Source of the DNA: Mesorhizobium intechi
Lineage (GTDB): Bacteria > Pseudomonadota > Alphaproteobacteria > Rhizobiales > Rhizobiaceae
Direction: 5' to 3'
NCBI RefSeq assembly: GCF_002879535.1
Contig: NZ_PNOT02000368.1
Location: 1-64,000, forward strand
DNA: 64,000 nucleotides
Part shown: positions 1-8,575 of the stretch, piece after piece
Numbering within the stretch: position 1 is the stretch's first letter
Layout of the letters: each line of letters opens with the position of its first letter
The notes under the pieces: generated by a model
Seen by the model: the letters and a program-made list of their open reading frames with translations, nothing else
Told to the model about the DNA's origin: nothing
Databases searched by the model: none
Position numbers and translations under genes: made by a program

Positions 1-748
1 GCGTCACCAGCACGACGACCATGGCCACGACATTGGTGACCGGCCGCTGGCGCGGGCGGATCAGTTCCTCCAGCATCCAGATCGGCACGGTCTGCTGCTG
101 GCCGGCGGTGAAGGTGGTGACGATGACTTCGTCGAAAGACAAAGCGAAGGCCAGCATGCCGCCTGCAAGCAGCGCGGTGGCGATGTTGGGCAGCACGACA
201 TGGCGGAAGGTCTGAAAACCGTCGGCGCCGAGATCCATCGAGGCCTCGATCATCGAGCCGGATGTGCGGCGGAAACGGGCGACCGCATTGTTGTAGACGA
301 CGACCACGCAGAAGGTGGCGTGGCCGAGCACGATCGTCCAGAACGAAAAGGGGATGTCGGCGAGCGAAAAGGCCGAGCGTAGCGCGATACCGGTGATGAT
401 GCCGGGCAGCGCGATGGGCAGGATGACCAGCAGCGAGATAGTCTCGCGGCCGAAGAATTTCGTCCGTGACACCGCAGCGGCGCACAGCGTGCCGAGCACC
501 AGCGCGATCGCCGTCGAGACGGCGGCGACGCGCACCGACAGTGACAGCGCCTCCCAGACGTCGGGCCGATACCAGGTGACGGCGAACCACTGCGTGGTCA
601 GCCCCGGCGGTGGCCAGACGAAGCTCTTCTCCTCGGTGGTGAAGGCGTAGACGAAAATCAGCAGGATCGGCAGATGCAGGAAGAGCAGGCCGCAGGCGGC
701 TGCGATCTTCAGGCCCAGCGGAGCCGATTGACCACGGTCAGAGCGCAT
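1..748 (-). CDS. potC: ABC transporter permease, spermidine/putrescine PotC type (partial)
   Basis: Inner-membrane permease subunit of a polyamine-type ABC importer. About 249 codons are visible; the 3' end lies beyond the window. A hydrophobic helix at residues 11-35 is followed by further membrane segments. The cytoplasmic EAA loop that docks on the ATPase reads [14 protein letters not shown] from residue 168. The ATG at 748 overlaps the end of the upstream permease gene by 11 bp, so translation is probably coupled. It is the last visible gene of the order binding protein, ATPase, permease, permease. The family assignment is firm; the exact substrate (putrescine, spermidine or another amine) cannot be read from the sequence. 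Confidence 0.88.
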   Translation of the reverse strand, partial: MRSDRGQSAPLGLKIAAACGLLFLHLPILLIFVYAFTTEEKSFVWPPPGLTTQWFAVTWYRPDVWEALSLSVRVAAVSTAIALVLGTLCAAAVSRTKFFGRETISLLVILPIALPGIITGIALRSAFSLADIPFSFWTIVLGHATFCVVVVYNNAVARFRRTSGSMIEASMDLGADGFQTFRHVVLPNIATALLAGGMLAFALSFDEVIVTTFTAGQQQTVPIWMLEELIRPRQRPVTNVVAMVVVLVT

Positions 749-1706
749 CGAAGGCCCCCATGCGCTTGGCGCCCCAGAGGTAGAAACCCATGATGACGAT
801 GGGCACCACGGTGAAGGCCGCTGCGAGCGGGATGTTGCCGGCAGTACCCTGTTGCGAATAGACGGCCTGGCCGATGAACAGGCGCGACGTGCCGATGATT
901 TGCGGGATGATGTAGTCGCCCAACGTCAGCGAGAAGGTGAAGATCGAGCCGGCGACAATGCCGGGCAGGGCCAGCGGGAACAGCACGTTGCGAAAGGTCT
1001 GCCCGGGCGAAGCGCCGAGGTCGGAGGAGGCTTCGACCAGATTGCCGGGCACGCGCTCGAGGGCCGCCTGCACCGGCAGGATCATGAAAGGCAGCCAGAC
1101 ATAGACGAATACGATGAAGGTGCCGGTGAACGACACCGACAGCGAGTTGCCGCCGACGACCGGCAACGCCAGCCAGGCATCGAGCAGCCACAGCAAATGC
1201 AGCTTGGCGAAAAGCCAGGTGAGGATGCCTTCCTTGGCCAGGATGAGCTTCCAGGCATAGATCTTGACCAGGTAGCTCGACCACAGCGGCAGCATGACGC
1301 CGAGATAGAACAGCGCCTTCCAGCGGCCGCGGGCATAGCGCGCGGCATAGTAGGCGATCGGAAAGGCGACGACGACCGAGGCCAGCGTGACCAGAGCCGC
1401 CATCGTCACCGTGCGCAGGATGATGTCGAGATTGGCCGCCTGTAGCAGGTCACCATAGGTCTTCAGCGTGAACTGGTGGTTGATGAGGCCGGAGAACTCG
1501 TCGATGGAGAAGAAGCTCTGTGCCAGCAGGGCGAAGAGCGAGCCGATATAGACGATGCCGAGCCACAGCACCGGCGGCAAAAGCATGAGCAGCAGAAGCA
1601 GCTGCGGCCGGCGCCAGAACAGGTCCGACAACGCGCCGCGCATGCCGCCGCTGCCAGGCAGGATGGCAGGGGCCGTGGCGCGCGGCATGGTGATGTCGAC
1701 GCTCAT
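738..1706 (-). CDS. potB: ABC transporter permease, spermidine/putrescine PotB type
   Basis: First permease of the polyamine-type importer, 322 residues. The N-terminal tail of about 30 residues is followed by a strong membrane helix ([20 protein letters not shown], residues 36-55) and several more helices. The EAA loop [14 protein letters not shown] is at residues 225-238. Its ATG overlaps the stop of the ATPase gene in a 4-bp ATGA, and its own end overlaps the next permease by 11 bp. Both overlaps indicate a single polycistronic message. It should act as a heterodimer with the PotC-like subunit. Confidence 0.92.
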   Translation of the reverse strand: MSVDITMPRATAPAILPGSGGMRGALSDLFWRRPQLLLLLMLLPPVLWLGIVYIGSLFALLAQSFFSIDEFSGLINHQFTLKTYGDLLQAANLDIILRTVTMAALVTLASVVVAFPIAYYAARYARGRWKALFYLGVMLPLWSSYLVKIYAWKLILAKEGILTWLFAKLHLLWLLDAWLALPVVGGNSLSVSFTGTFIVFVYVWLPFMILPVQAALERVPGNLVEASSDLGASPGQTFRNVLFPLALPGIVAGSIFTFSLTLGDYIIPQIIGTSRLFIGQAVYSQQGTAGNIPLAAAFTVVPIVIMGFYLWGAKRMGAFDAL

Positions 1707-2701
1707 GCCGGCTCATCCATCAGATGCAGGTGCTCGCGATTGAAGGTGAGCACCACCGCTTCGCCCTCGGCAGGCAGCGCCGTGCCAGCCGGGACCACGG
1801 CGTGCAGCTTCAATCCGTCGGCATCGAGCGCCAGCCTGGTGGTGGCGCCGAGATAGTTGGTGGAGACGAGGCGGGCGGCAACGCCTTCGCCGCCCGCGGC
1901 GCGGCTGACGCGAATGGATTCGGGGCGCAGACTGCCCCAGCGGTGCTGACCGGAATAACGCTGGACGAAATCCGGCGGCAGCACGTTGGAGGAGCCGACA
2001 AAATCGGCGACGAAGCGGGTTCTCGGCCGCTGATAAATATCCTCCGGCGTGCCGATCTGCATGATCCTGCCGTCGTTGAAGACGGCGACGCGGTCGGCCA
2101 TCGACAGCGCTTCGCCCTGGTCGTGGGTGACGAAGACGAAGGTGATGCCGAGTGCCTTCTGCAACGATTTCAGTTCCTCCTGCATGTTCTCGCGCAGCTT
2201 CAGGTCGAGCGCGCCAAGCGGTTCGTCGAGCAGCAGCACCTTGGGCTGGTTGACCAAAGCGCGGGCGAGCGCGACGCGCTGGCGCTGGCCACCGGAAAGC
2301 TGGCCGGGGCGACGGGTGCCATAGCCGGGCAGCCGCACCAGCGACAGCGCTTCCTCGGCCGCCTTGTGCCGTCCGGCTTTGCCGACGCCCTTGACCATCA
2401 GCCCGTAGGCGACGTTGTCGAGTACATTGAGATGCGGGAACAGCGCGTAGTCCTGGAACACGGTGTTGACGTTGCGGCGATAGGGCGGGACGCCCTCGGC
2501 ACGCTCGCCGAAGATCGAGATCGAACCCGAAGTCGGCTGCTCGAAACCGGCGATCAGGCGCAGGCATGTCGTCTTGCCCGACCCTGACGGCCCGAGCATG
2601 GCGAAGAACTCGCCCGGCGCGATGTCGAGGTCGACAGCATCTACGGCGCGCACGCTGCCGAAATGGCGCGAGACTTTCTGGAAGGAGACGGCTGATGTCA
2701 T
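1703..2701 (-). CDS. potA: ABC transporter ATP-binding protein, PotA type
   Basis: Cytoplasmic ATPase that powers the importer, 332 residues. The order of motifs is complete: Walker A GPSGSGKTT at 37-45, Q-loop glutamine in VFQDY near 83, signature LSGGQ at 135-139, Walker B LLLDE at 156-160 and the switch histidine in VTHDQ near 193. The C-terminal 95 residues form the TOBE/OB-fold region usual for PotA/CysA-like ATPases. It lies between the binding-protein gene, from which it is separated by a 191-bp gap with a structured repeat, and the permease, which it overlaps by 4 bp. Confidence 0.95.
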   Translation of the reverse strand: MTSAVSFQKVSRHFGSVRAVDAVDLDIAPGEFFAMLGPSGSGKTTCLRLIAGFEQPTSGSISIFGERAEGVPPYRRNVNTVFQDYALFPHLNVLDNVAYGLMVKGVGKAGRHKAAEEALSLVRLPGYGTRRPGQLSGGQRQRVALARALVNQPKVLLLDEPLGALDLKLRENMQEELKSLQKALGITFVFVTHDQGEALSMADRVAVFNDGRIMQIGTPEDIYQRPRTRFVADFVGSSNVLPPDFVQRYSGQHRWGSLRPESIRVSRAAGGEGVAARLVSTNYLGATTRLALDADGLKLHAVVPAGTALPAEGEAVVLTFNREHLHLMDEPA

Positions 2702-2745
2702 TGGCTGTCCTGATCTGTCAGGCTCATCAAATTCAGGCGGCGGTG

Positions 2746-2868
2746 CTGCCCCTCATCCGCCTGCCGGCACCTTCTCCCCGTATAGTGACGGGGAGAAGGG
2801 ATTGGCGGAAACGCCGGCGCCCCCCCTCTCCCCGTTCTTCACGGGGAGAGGGTAAGGGTGAGGGGCAG
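2746..2868. repeat. Three-armed intergenic repeat (rhizobial mosaic-type element)
   Basis: The outer arms CTGCCCCTCA (2746-2755) and TGAGGGGCAG (2859-2868) are perfectly complementary. They enclose two perfect hairpins: a 10-bp stem CTTCTCCCCG (2771-2780 with 2789-2798) with an 8-nt loop, and an 11-bp stem CCCTCTCCCCG (2824-2834 with 2842-2852) with a 7-nt loop. The folded form is a three-way junction. It lies inside a transporter operon, between the binding-protein and ATPase genes. Related shorter copies occur at 25141-25181 and, more diverged, at 22490-22517. Confidence 0.85.
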
Positions 2869-2892
2869 CGCTATGCTCTCAGCGAAGCGGAA

Positions 2893-4050
2893 TCACCGTC
2901 CGCCGATGACGCCGATATAGTCCGACACCCAGCGGTAATAGGGCACGCACTGGTCGTTCTGGGTGGCGCATTTCGAGACCGGCGTCTTCCAGAACTTGAT
3001 CTTGTCGAAATTGTCGTAGCCGTTGGTCTTGCAGCCTTCATCGGTCAAGAGCTCGTTGCCCTTGCAGGCGGCGGGCACAACGGGGAGCGAGCCGAACCAG
3101 GCCGAGACGTCGCCCTGCACCTTCGGTGACAGCGAATGTTCGAGCCACATATAGGCGCAATTCGGGTGAGCCGCGTCGGCCTCCATCATGGTGGTGTCGG
3201 CCCAGCCGGTGACGCCTTCTTCCGGCACGGTGGAGGCAACCGGCTTCTTGGCGGCAACGAGCGTGTTGACCTGATACGGCCATGAACCGGAGGCGACGAC
3301 GCCTTCATTCTGGAAATCGTCGACCTGGATGGCGGCGTCATGCCAGTAGCGGCCGACCAGCGTGCGCTGGACGCGCAGCAGTTCGAGGGCTGCCTTGTAC
3401 TGGTCCTCATTCAGTTCGTAGGGATCCTTGATGCCGAGTTCCGGCTTGTGGAACATCAGATAGTTGGCGGCATCGGCGATGTGGATCGGGCCGTCATAGG
3501 CCTGGACGCGGCCCTTGTTGGACTTGCCGTCCGGCAGCTTCATTTCCTCGAAGACGACGTTCCAGCTCTTGGGTGCTTCCTTGAACACCTCGGTGTTGTA
3601 CATCAGGATGTTGGGTCCCCACTGGTAAGGAACGCCGTAATGCACCTTGTCGACGGTGAACCAGGGGGCGTCCTTCAGCCGGTCGTCGACCGTCTTCCAG
3701 CTCGGGATCAGATCGGTGTTGATCGGCTGCACGCGCTTGCCGGCGACGAGGCGCAGCGAGGCATCGCCGGAAGCCGTGACGAGGTCGAAGCCGCCCTCGT
3801 TCATCAGCGAGACCATCTCGTCGGAGGTGTTGGCGGTCTTGACGTTGACCTTGCAGCCGCTTTCCTTCTCGAAGGCGGTGACCCAGTCATAGCCCTTGTC
3901 GGTCTCACCGCGCTCGATATAGCCCGGCCAGGCAACGATGTTGACCTGGCCCTCGCCCTTGCCGAGTTCCTTGACCTGGGCGATTGCCTGGCCGGAGAAG
4001 GTCAGCGCGACCGTCAGCGCCGTGCATGACTTCAGGAATGAATTCATCAT
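2893..4050 (-). CDS. potD: Periplasmic spermidine/putrescine-type substrate-binding protein
   Basis: Solute-binding subunit that delivers substrate to the permeases, about 385 residues. A Sec signal peptide is clear (MNSFLKSCTALTVALTFSG, with cleavage probably after QAIA). The mature part has the PotD/PotF-like layout with an early VNIVAWPGY strand and paired cysteines. The start was placed at 4050 because GGGAG lies about 6 nt upstream; ATG 4047 is equally possible and an upstream in-frame start at 4071 would add an unlikely seven residues ahead of the signal. First gene of the transporter operon; highest expression of this subunit is usual for the class. Confidence 0.9.
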   Translation of the reverse strand: MMNSFLKSCTALTVALTFSGQAIAQVKELGKGEGQVNIVAWPGYIERGETDKGYDWVTAFEKESGCKVNVKTANTSDEMVSLMNEGGFDLVTASGDASLRLVAGKRVQPINTDLIPSWKTVDDRLKDAPWFTVDKVHYGVPYQWGPNILMYNTEVFKEAPKSWNVVFEEMKLPDGKSNKGRVQAYDGPIHIADAANYLMFHKPELGIKDPYELNEDQYKAALELLRVQRTLVGRYWHDAAIQVDDFQNEGVVASGSWPYQVNTLVAAKKPVASTVPEEGVTGWADTTMMEADAAHPNCAYMWLEHSLSPKVQGDVSAWFGSLPVVPAACKGNELLTDEGCKTNGYDNFDKIKFWKTPVSKCATQNDQCVPYYRWVSDYIGVIGGR

Positions 4051-4261
4051 CGATCTCCCATTTTGGCGCATGCCCCCGAAACCGCACCGGTTTTCGCCAG
4101 ATCACGCGCGGACTGAAAAACGTATCAGTTCGTCCTGTGGACCTGACGTCGCTCTGCTGGCGACTTTGGTCCGTGATACCGAAGGTGCTCGGAAAATTCC
4201 GGTTTCGCAAATTCATTTATCAGAAAGACGATATCGGTTTTTCCGATAGGCAGCTGCCGCT

Positions 4262-5107
4262 TCAAGCAAGCGCCGTCACCAGCCAGCAGGCGGCGTTGAA
4301 ACGAGCCTCATCGTCCTCGACGTAAGGCGCGAACGCCGCCGGCAACACCGCGGTGATCTTTTCGGCTGTTGCCCGGTCAACGTCGCGCAGCGCGGCGCCG
4401 ACCGGCCCTAGCCGGGTGACGAAGGTCATCAGGTCGCGTCGGGCGATCCGACACGCGACGTTTGCCTGCTCGACTGCGATTGAAGCCCAGCCGCTCGCTT
4501 CCAGGATCCGCTTCACCTTGGCGCCGTCGGCAAAGGCAAACTGACCCGGCGCATCGGGGTCCGGCGCGGGTGCGGGCGGCAGGAAAGGCGCAGCCGCTCG
4601 CACCGCGGTCGTCATGAAATCATTCTCGAGCGGACTGCGCCAGGCAACAAAGGCGAGTTTGCCACCGCGCCTCGCGGCCTTTCTTATGTTGGTGAACGCG
4701 GCCACGGGATCATCGAAGAACATGACGCCGAAGCGCGAGATAACAGCGTCGAAGTACCCCGACTTGAACGCATATGACTGGGCATCGCCCACTTCAAAAC
4801 TTGCGTTTGCTACCCCTGCCACCTTGGTGCGCTCCATTGCAAGGGCGACAAGCGGCTGCGAGATGTCGAGCCCCACACAATTTCCGTCGTTGCCCACGCG
4901 GCGCGCCATCGCCAGAGTCGTGGCGCCGGCACCGCAGCCGATGTCCAGGACATTGCTCCCGTCCCCAGGATAGCCGGCATCGACTACCAGCCGCTCGAAT
5001 GGCGCCAGTATCTCGTCGAGGATCGGCTGCATCTCGACCCAGGTCTTGCCGCTGACATCGTTCCAGAGCGCGGCTTGGCGTGTGTTTGGCGGCGCGGATT
5101 GCGGCAT
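4262..5107 (-). CDS. Class I SAM-dependent methyltransferase
   Basis: Predicted small-molecule methyltransferase of 281 residues with the UbiE/type 11 Rossmann fold. The SAM-binding motif LDIGCGAGATT lies near residues 54-64, followed by the acidic GLDIS strand end and the DAVISRFGVMFFDDP region typical of motif II-III. The substrate is unknown. The gene is divergent from a MerR-family remnant, and its promoter has MerR-type architecture (19-bp spacer with a dyad). In intact relatives of this layout, a MerR regulator controls the methyltransferase; here the regulator is truncated, so expression may be constitutive, silent or controlled in trans. Confidence 0.85.
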   Translation of the reverse strand: MPQSAPPNTRQAALWNDVSGKTWVEMQPILDEILAPFERLVVDAGYPGDGSNVLDIGCGAGATTLAMARRVGNDGNCVGLDISQPLVALAMERTKVAGVANASFEVGDAQSYAFKSGYFDAVISRFGVMFFDDPVAAFTNIRKAARRGGKLAFVAWRSPLENDFMTTAVRAAAPFLPPAPAPDPDAPGQFAFADGAKVKRILEASGWASIAVEQANVACRIARRDLMTFVTRLGPVGAALRDVDRATAEKITAVLPAAFAPYVEDDEARFNAACWLVTALA

Positions 5108-5149
5108 AACGGACCTCGCTTCGTGTTGCTCTCACCGATCGTCGCGAGC

Positions 5150-5182
5150 ACTCTACGAGTTCAAGCCGACTTGAGGTCAAGT
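5150..5182 (-). promoter_or_regulatory. MerR-type promoter/operator of the methyltransferase gene
   Basis: Read on the minus strand, a -35 TTGACC (5180-5175) and a -10 TAGAGT (5155-5150) are separated by 19 bp, the overlong spacer that MerR-family activators correct. The spacer contains the dyad TCAAG-N4-CTTGA (5161-5174 on the plus strand), and an overlapping perfect dyad ACTTGA-GG-TCAAGT spans 5169-5182, ending directly at the start codon of the MerR remnant. The assignment of -10 is by eye. Confidence 0.6.
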
Positions 5183-5263
5183 ATGAAAGATATGGATATT
5201 GCCGAAGTTTCACGCCGCACCGGCGTGCCCGCCTCCACACTTCGCTACCACGAGAACAGGGGC
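5183..5263 (+). pseudogene. MerR-family regulator, truncated to its N-terminal helix-turn-helix
   Basis: The 27 residues beginning MKDMDIAEVSRRTGVPAS and continuing TLRYHENRG match the first recognition helices of MerR-family regulators (usual form STLRYYEE.GL). After residue 27 the frame loses all similarity and reads low-complexity, Arg/Ser-rich sequence to a stop at 5443. The wing, dimerisation coiled coil and effector domain are absent. The operator at 5161-5182 abuts its start codon, which supports a formerly functional divergent regulator/target pair. The 5264-5402 sequence after the break contains small inverted repeats but no recognisable insertion sequence. Confidence 0.75.
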
Positions 5264-5402
5264 CGGTGCGCAGTCCACAGCCGCGGCAAAGCCCCAAAGG
5301 TTGCAACCACCGCAATCATGAGGAGGCTCATGCTCCTCGCTAACGCTCGGCTCGGGGATGGTCCAAAATGGACCCAATCCCTCCCTTGGCCAAACGGATC
5401 CT

Positions 5403-6308
5403 CTAGCGACGGACCGTCCGCTGCGACTGGGCAAGGCCGATGAAGTCGCGCGCCCCCTGCGGCAAGCTGGAACCGCGGCGCCAGACCATGCCGACCTGCA
5501 CCACTGGCAAGGAGCCCGAAATATCACGCGATTCGATGCGGTCGCCTTCCAGCGACCAAGGCCGGTAGACGAGGTCGGGCAGCAGCGCCACGCCGGCGCC
5601 GGTAGCGACCAGGCTGCGCACCGCTTCCACCGAACGGGTGCGGAAGGCGACATGCGGCTTGGCGCCGATCGCCGCCAGCAGTTTTCCCGTGTTCTCCTCG
5701 ATCTCGTCGACGGTGAGCATGATCAGAGGCTCGCCGGCGATATCGCCAATGCCGATGATGTCGGCGCCGACGAGGGAATGGCCGAGCGGCAGCCACAGGC
5801 GGTAGGCCGAGACCTCGAGGATTTCCGACTGCAGTGCCGTGCGGTCGCGCAAATTGGAGGTGACCATGACGGCGATATCCAGTTTGCCGCCAATCAGCAG
5901 ATGCTCGAGGTAGTCGCCATTGTCCTCTATGGCCGAGACCTCGACGCCCGGATAGGCGCGGCGGTAGCGGGCAAGCAGATCCGACAGCACATAGCCGGCG
6001 ACCAGCGAGGTGACGCCAAGCTGCAGCCGCCCTCCCGCCACCGCCTGTTCGCCGGAAAAGGAGCGGCGGGCGTCGGACACCTCGGCCAGGATCTTGGTCG
6101 CGTGGCGCAGGAACTGGTGGCCCTTATGGGTGATGTTGAGGCCGCGCGGATGGCGTTCGAACAGTGCGACGCCGAGATCGCTTTCGAGCTCCTTGATCGC
6201 TTCGGTGACGGACGATTGCGAGATGGAGAGGTTCTGTGCGGCGCCCGACACCGTGCCTTGCTCGGCGACGGCGATGAAGAACTGCAGCTGGCGGATGGTG
6301 AAGGCCAT
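5403..6308 (-). CDS. LysR-family transcriptional regulator
   Basis: DNA-binding regulator of 301 residues. The N-terminal winged helix-turn-helix (MAFTIRQLQFFIAVAEQGTV, then the SISQSSVTEAIKELESDLG recognition region to about residue 45) is the LysR signature, followed by the ERHPRGLNITHKG wing. Residues 90-300 form the periplasmic-binding-protein-like effector domain. ATG 6308 was chosen because it gives the canonical LysR length and start; in-frame sequence further upstream overlaps the neighbouring dedA-like gene. It is 74 bp downstream of that gene on the same strand. The effector and target are unknown. Confidence 0.9.
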   Translation of the reverse strand: MAFTIRQLQFFIAVAEQGTVSGAAQNLSISQSSVTEAIKELESDLGVALFERHPRGLNITHKGHQFLRHATKILAEVSDARRSFSGEQAVAGGRLQLGVTSLVAGYVLSDLLARYRRAYPGVEVSAIEDNGDYLEHLLIGGKLDIAVMVTSNLRDRTALQSEILEVSAYRLWLPLGHSLVGADIIGIGDIAGEPLIMLTVDEIEENTGKLLAAIGAKPHVAFRTRSVEAVRSLVATGAGVALLPDLVYRPWSLEGDRIESRDISGSLPVVQVGMVWRRGSSLPQGARDFIGLAQSQRTVRR

Positions 6309-6382
6309 GGCCGGACTAAACACCGCTTGGCGGGCGAAGGAAAGCTGACGGCGCAACTTATCCCATGACTGGAGACCGGCGC

Positions 6383-7000
6383 TCAGGCGAGCGCCAGCCT
6401 GATGCGCCGCAGCCATGCGGGGCCATAGCGCAATGCAAGCATGAAGGCGGCCTCCAGCGCCACGACGATGACGATGATGCGCAAGCCCACCGTGAAGGAA
6501 TCCTGGCCGCTGCCGCGCAAGAGGTAGCCGGTCAGGAGGAAGCCCGCATTCCAGATGGTGGCGCCCAGCAGCGTCGCCGTCGCGAACGGCAGTGCCGGCA
6601 GACAAAGCGCGCCGGCCGCGATCGGCAGGTAGTTGCGCACCGTCGGGATGAACTGCGCCAGCAGGGACACCCGGACATGATTGCGGCGATAGGCCTTGCC
6701 AAGCTTGCGGTAGGTTGCCGGGCGCAGGAGGAGATATCTGCCGACCCGTTCGATCAGCCGGTCGGCACGGTCAAATCCGATCCGGCGGCCAACCCCATAC
6801 CAGACAAGGCAGCCGGCGAAGGAGGCAAGCGTCGTCACCGCCAGCAGCACCAGCAGCGTCGCGCCATTCGGCGCCGCCGTCATGCCGAGGAACAGCAGGA
6901 GCACATGCGACGGCGGTATCGGCAAGATCTTCTCGGTGAAGGCGAGGCAGAAGACGCCGAAAAGGCCGAAGCCGAGAATCGCCGACAACGGACCGGTCAT
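6383..7000 (-). CDS. DedA/VTT-family inner-membrane protein
   Basis: Integral membrane protein of 205 residues with the VTT (SNARE-associated) domain. Visible are the N-terminal re-entrant segment with a conserved acidic residue (FTEKILPIPPSHVLL), the central arginine-rich loop, and the late motif RVSLLAQFIPTVRNYLPIAAG that corresponds to the F.R..P..R..... signature of DedA proteins. Members affect membrane homeostasis and are proposed to act in lipid transport. It overlaps the preceding PmtA-like gene by a 4-bp ATGA, so the two are translationally coupled, which suits a joint role in phospholipid handling. Confidence 0.85.
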   Translation of the reverse strand: MTGPLSAILGFGLFGVFCLAFTEKILPIPPSHVLLLFLGMTAAPNGATLLVLLAVTTLASFAGCLVWYGVGRRIGFDRADRLIERVGRYLLLRPATYRKLGKAYRRNHVRVSLLAQFIPTVRNYLPIAAGALCLPALPFATATLLGATIWNAGFLLTGYLLRGSGQDSFTVGLRIIVIVVALEAAFMLALRYGPAWLRRIRLALA

Positions 7001-7596
7001 GCGAAGCGCCAGTCATAGGCCAAGAGTGTCTTGATCTGGGCGACGCGATAGACTGTCGCCGGCGGGAAATTGCGAAAGGTATGGCCGACCCGCGTGACCT
7101 CGAGATCGAGCCGGTCGAGCAGCGACTGGTCGAACGGACAGCGTCGTCCGAGCGTGAACTGGTAGAGCGCCCCACCCGGGCGAAGGTTTGCGAAGACACC
7201 CTCGAGAATGGCAAGCGTCTTGCGCGGCGAAATCAGGCGGAAGGGCAGCCCGCTGACGGCGGCGCCAACCACCGGCCCGGGAAATAGCGACATATGGCGC
7301 AGGCCGGCGGCATCCATCTCGAGAATGCGGGCAGCGGGAAAGCGGCGCAAGAGAAGTGCCGCAAAATCCGGATCGGATTCGATCAGGGTCAGATCCTCTT
7401 CCCGCACTCCGCGGGACAGCAGCGCCCGCGTGAACGGGCCGGTTCCTGGGCCGAGCTCCAGCACGGGGCCGGTCTCGGGGCCGATGTCGCGTGTCATCAA
7501 GGCCGCCAGGCTGGAACTGGACGGCGTGACGGAGCCGACCCTGAACGGCGCGACGGTCCACGCCTTGAGAAAAGACAGGGCATCATGTGCAGGCAT
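6997..7596 (-). CDS. PmtA-like phospholipid N-methyltransferase family protein
   Basis: SAM-dependent methyltransferase of 199 residues resembling the rhizobial phosphatidylethanolamine N-methyltransferase family. The N-terminal stretch FLKAWTVAPFRVGSVTPSS is characteristic of that family, and the SAM motif VLELGPGTGPFTRAL lies at residues 45-59. The predicted reaction is methylation of phosphatidylethanolamine toward phosphatidylcholine at the inner membrane, although other substrates of this subfamily are possible. ATG 7596 was chosen over a TTG at 7608 because GAGG lies about 7 nt upstream of it. First gene of a leftward unit with the DedA gene. Confidence 0.75.
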   Translation of the reverse strand: MPAHDALSFLKAWTVAPFRVGSVTPSSSSLAALMTRDIGPETGPVLELGPGTGPFTRALLSRGVREEDLTLIESDPDFAALLLRRFPAARILEMDAAGLRHMSLFPGPVVGAAVSGLPFRLISPRKTLAILEGVFANLRPGGALYQFTLGRRCPFDQSLLDRLDLEVTRVGHTFRNFPPATVYRVAQIKTLLAYDWRFA

Positions 7597-7885
7597 AACC
7601 AACCTCAATTGCGGACAACGGCACGCCAGTCAATTTGGCGCGGCCGCTTGATTTCGTTTCGGCGTCGGACCCGAACCTGTTGCATCGTCGAGCCCGACGC
7701 CTTGACGCCGGCATGGGCGGTTCCTGCCGACCGGCGCTGTTTGCCGTGGCTGGGTTGCATAGACATTGCGCAATGGCTTGGACGCAAAGAAAGAACTTGC
7801 CTGCCGCCGGCCATTCGGCTTTGCCATGTCCACGCAATGTCGGCGCGGTAGAGCCGATGCGGTGTGCTCGTTGCCGGGAGTGTGG

Positions 7886-8575
7886 ATGCGTATCTTGCTG
7901 GTCGAGGACGAGCCAGAGATGGTCTCGGCGCTGCGTGCCGCGCTGAAGCGCCACGACATGGTGGTCGACCACGCCGGCACATTGCTTGAGGCGGAAGGCT
8001 TCGTTGCCGTCGACAGCTACGATGCCATCCTGCTCGACCGCCAGTTGCCTGACGGCGACGGGCTGGCGCTGGTGCCGAGGTTGCGCTCGGCCGCGAACAC
8101 CACGCCCGTGCTGGTGCTGACGGCCAAGGGCGACACGTCCGACAAGGTCGATGGGCTGGACATGGGCGCGGACGACTATCTGGCAAAGCCGTTCGCCTTC
8201 GAGGAATTGCTGGCCCGCTTGCGCGCCTTGCTCAGGCGGCCGGCGCCGATGCAGTCGCAATTCATCCGCGCCGGCCATCTGGTGCTCGATGTCGGACACC
8301 GCGAGGCCGCGATCCGCGGCGAGCCGCTCAGCCTGCCGCGCCGCGAACTCCTGGTGCTGGAGGCGCTGATGCGACGCACCGGCCGCATGGTGCAGCGCGA
8401 GGCGCTGATGGAAGCGGTGTTCGGCCTCGACGACGAAATCCAGTCCAATGCGCTCGACACCCATGTCTCACGCCTGCGCCGCAAGCTCGCCGACGCCGAT
8501 GCCGGGGTGACGATCAACGGCATTCGCGGCGTCGGCTATCTGCTGCGCGAAAACGACGTGAGCCTGGATCGATGA
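7886..8575 (+). CDS. OmpR-family response regulator
   Basis: Transcription factor of 229 residues and partner of the adjacent kinase. The receiver domain shows the acidic pair E7/D8, phosphoacceptor D51 (ILLDRQLPDGDG), T79 and K101 (ADDYLAKPF). The C-terminal winged helix (about 125-225) has SLPRRELLVLEALMRRTGRM and ends GIRGVGYLLRE, as in OmpR/PhoB. The start at 7886 is set by MRILLVEDE and a GGGAG 7-11 nt upstream. Its stop overlaps the kinase start by 4 bp. Similar to QseB/TctD-type regulators; the signal is unknown. Confidence 0.93.
   Translation: MRILLVEDEPEMVSALRAALKRHDMVVDHAGTLLEAEGFVAVDSYDAILLDRQLPDGDGLALVPRLRSAANTTPVLVLTAKGDTSDKVDGLDMGADDYLAKPFAFEELLARLRALLRRPAPMQSQFIRAGHLVLDVGHREAAIRGEPLSLPRRELLVLEALMRRTGRMVQREALMEAVFGLDDEIQSNALDTHVSRLRRKLADADAGVTINGIRGVGYLLRENDVSLDR

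Noticed and set aside
5264..5402. Possible insertion sequence next to the MerR remnant
   Set aside because: Only small inverted repeats (for example GGTCC-AAAAT-GGACC) are visible; no transposase or paired terminal repeats.
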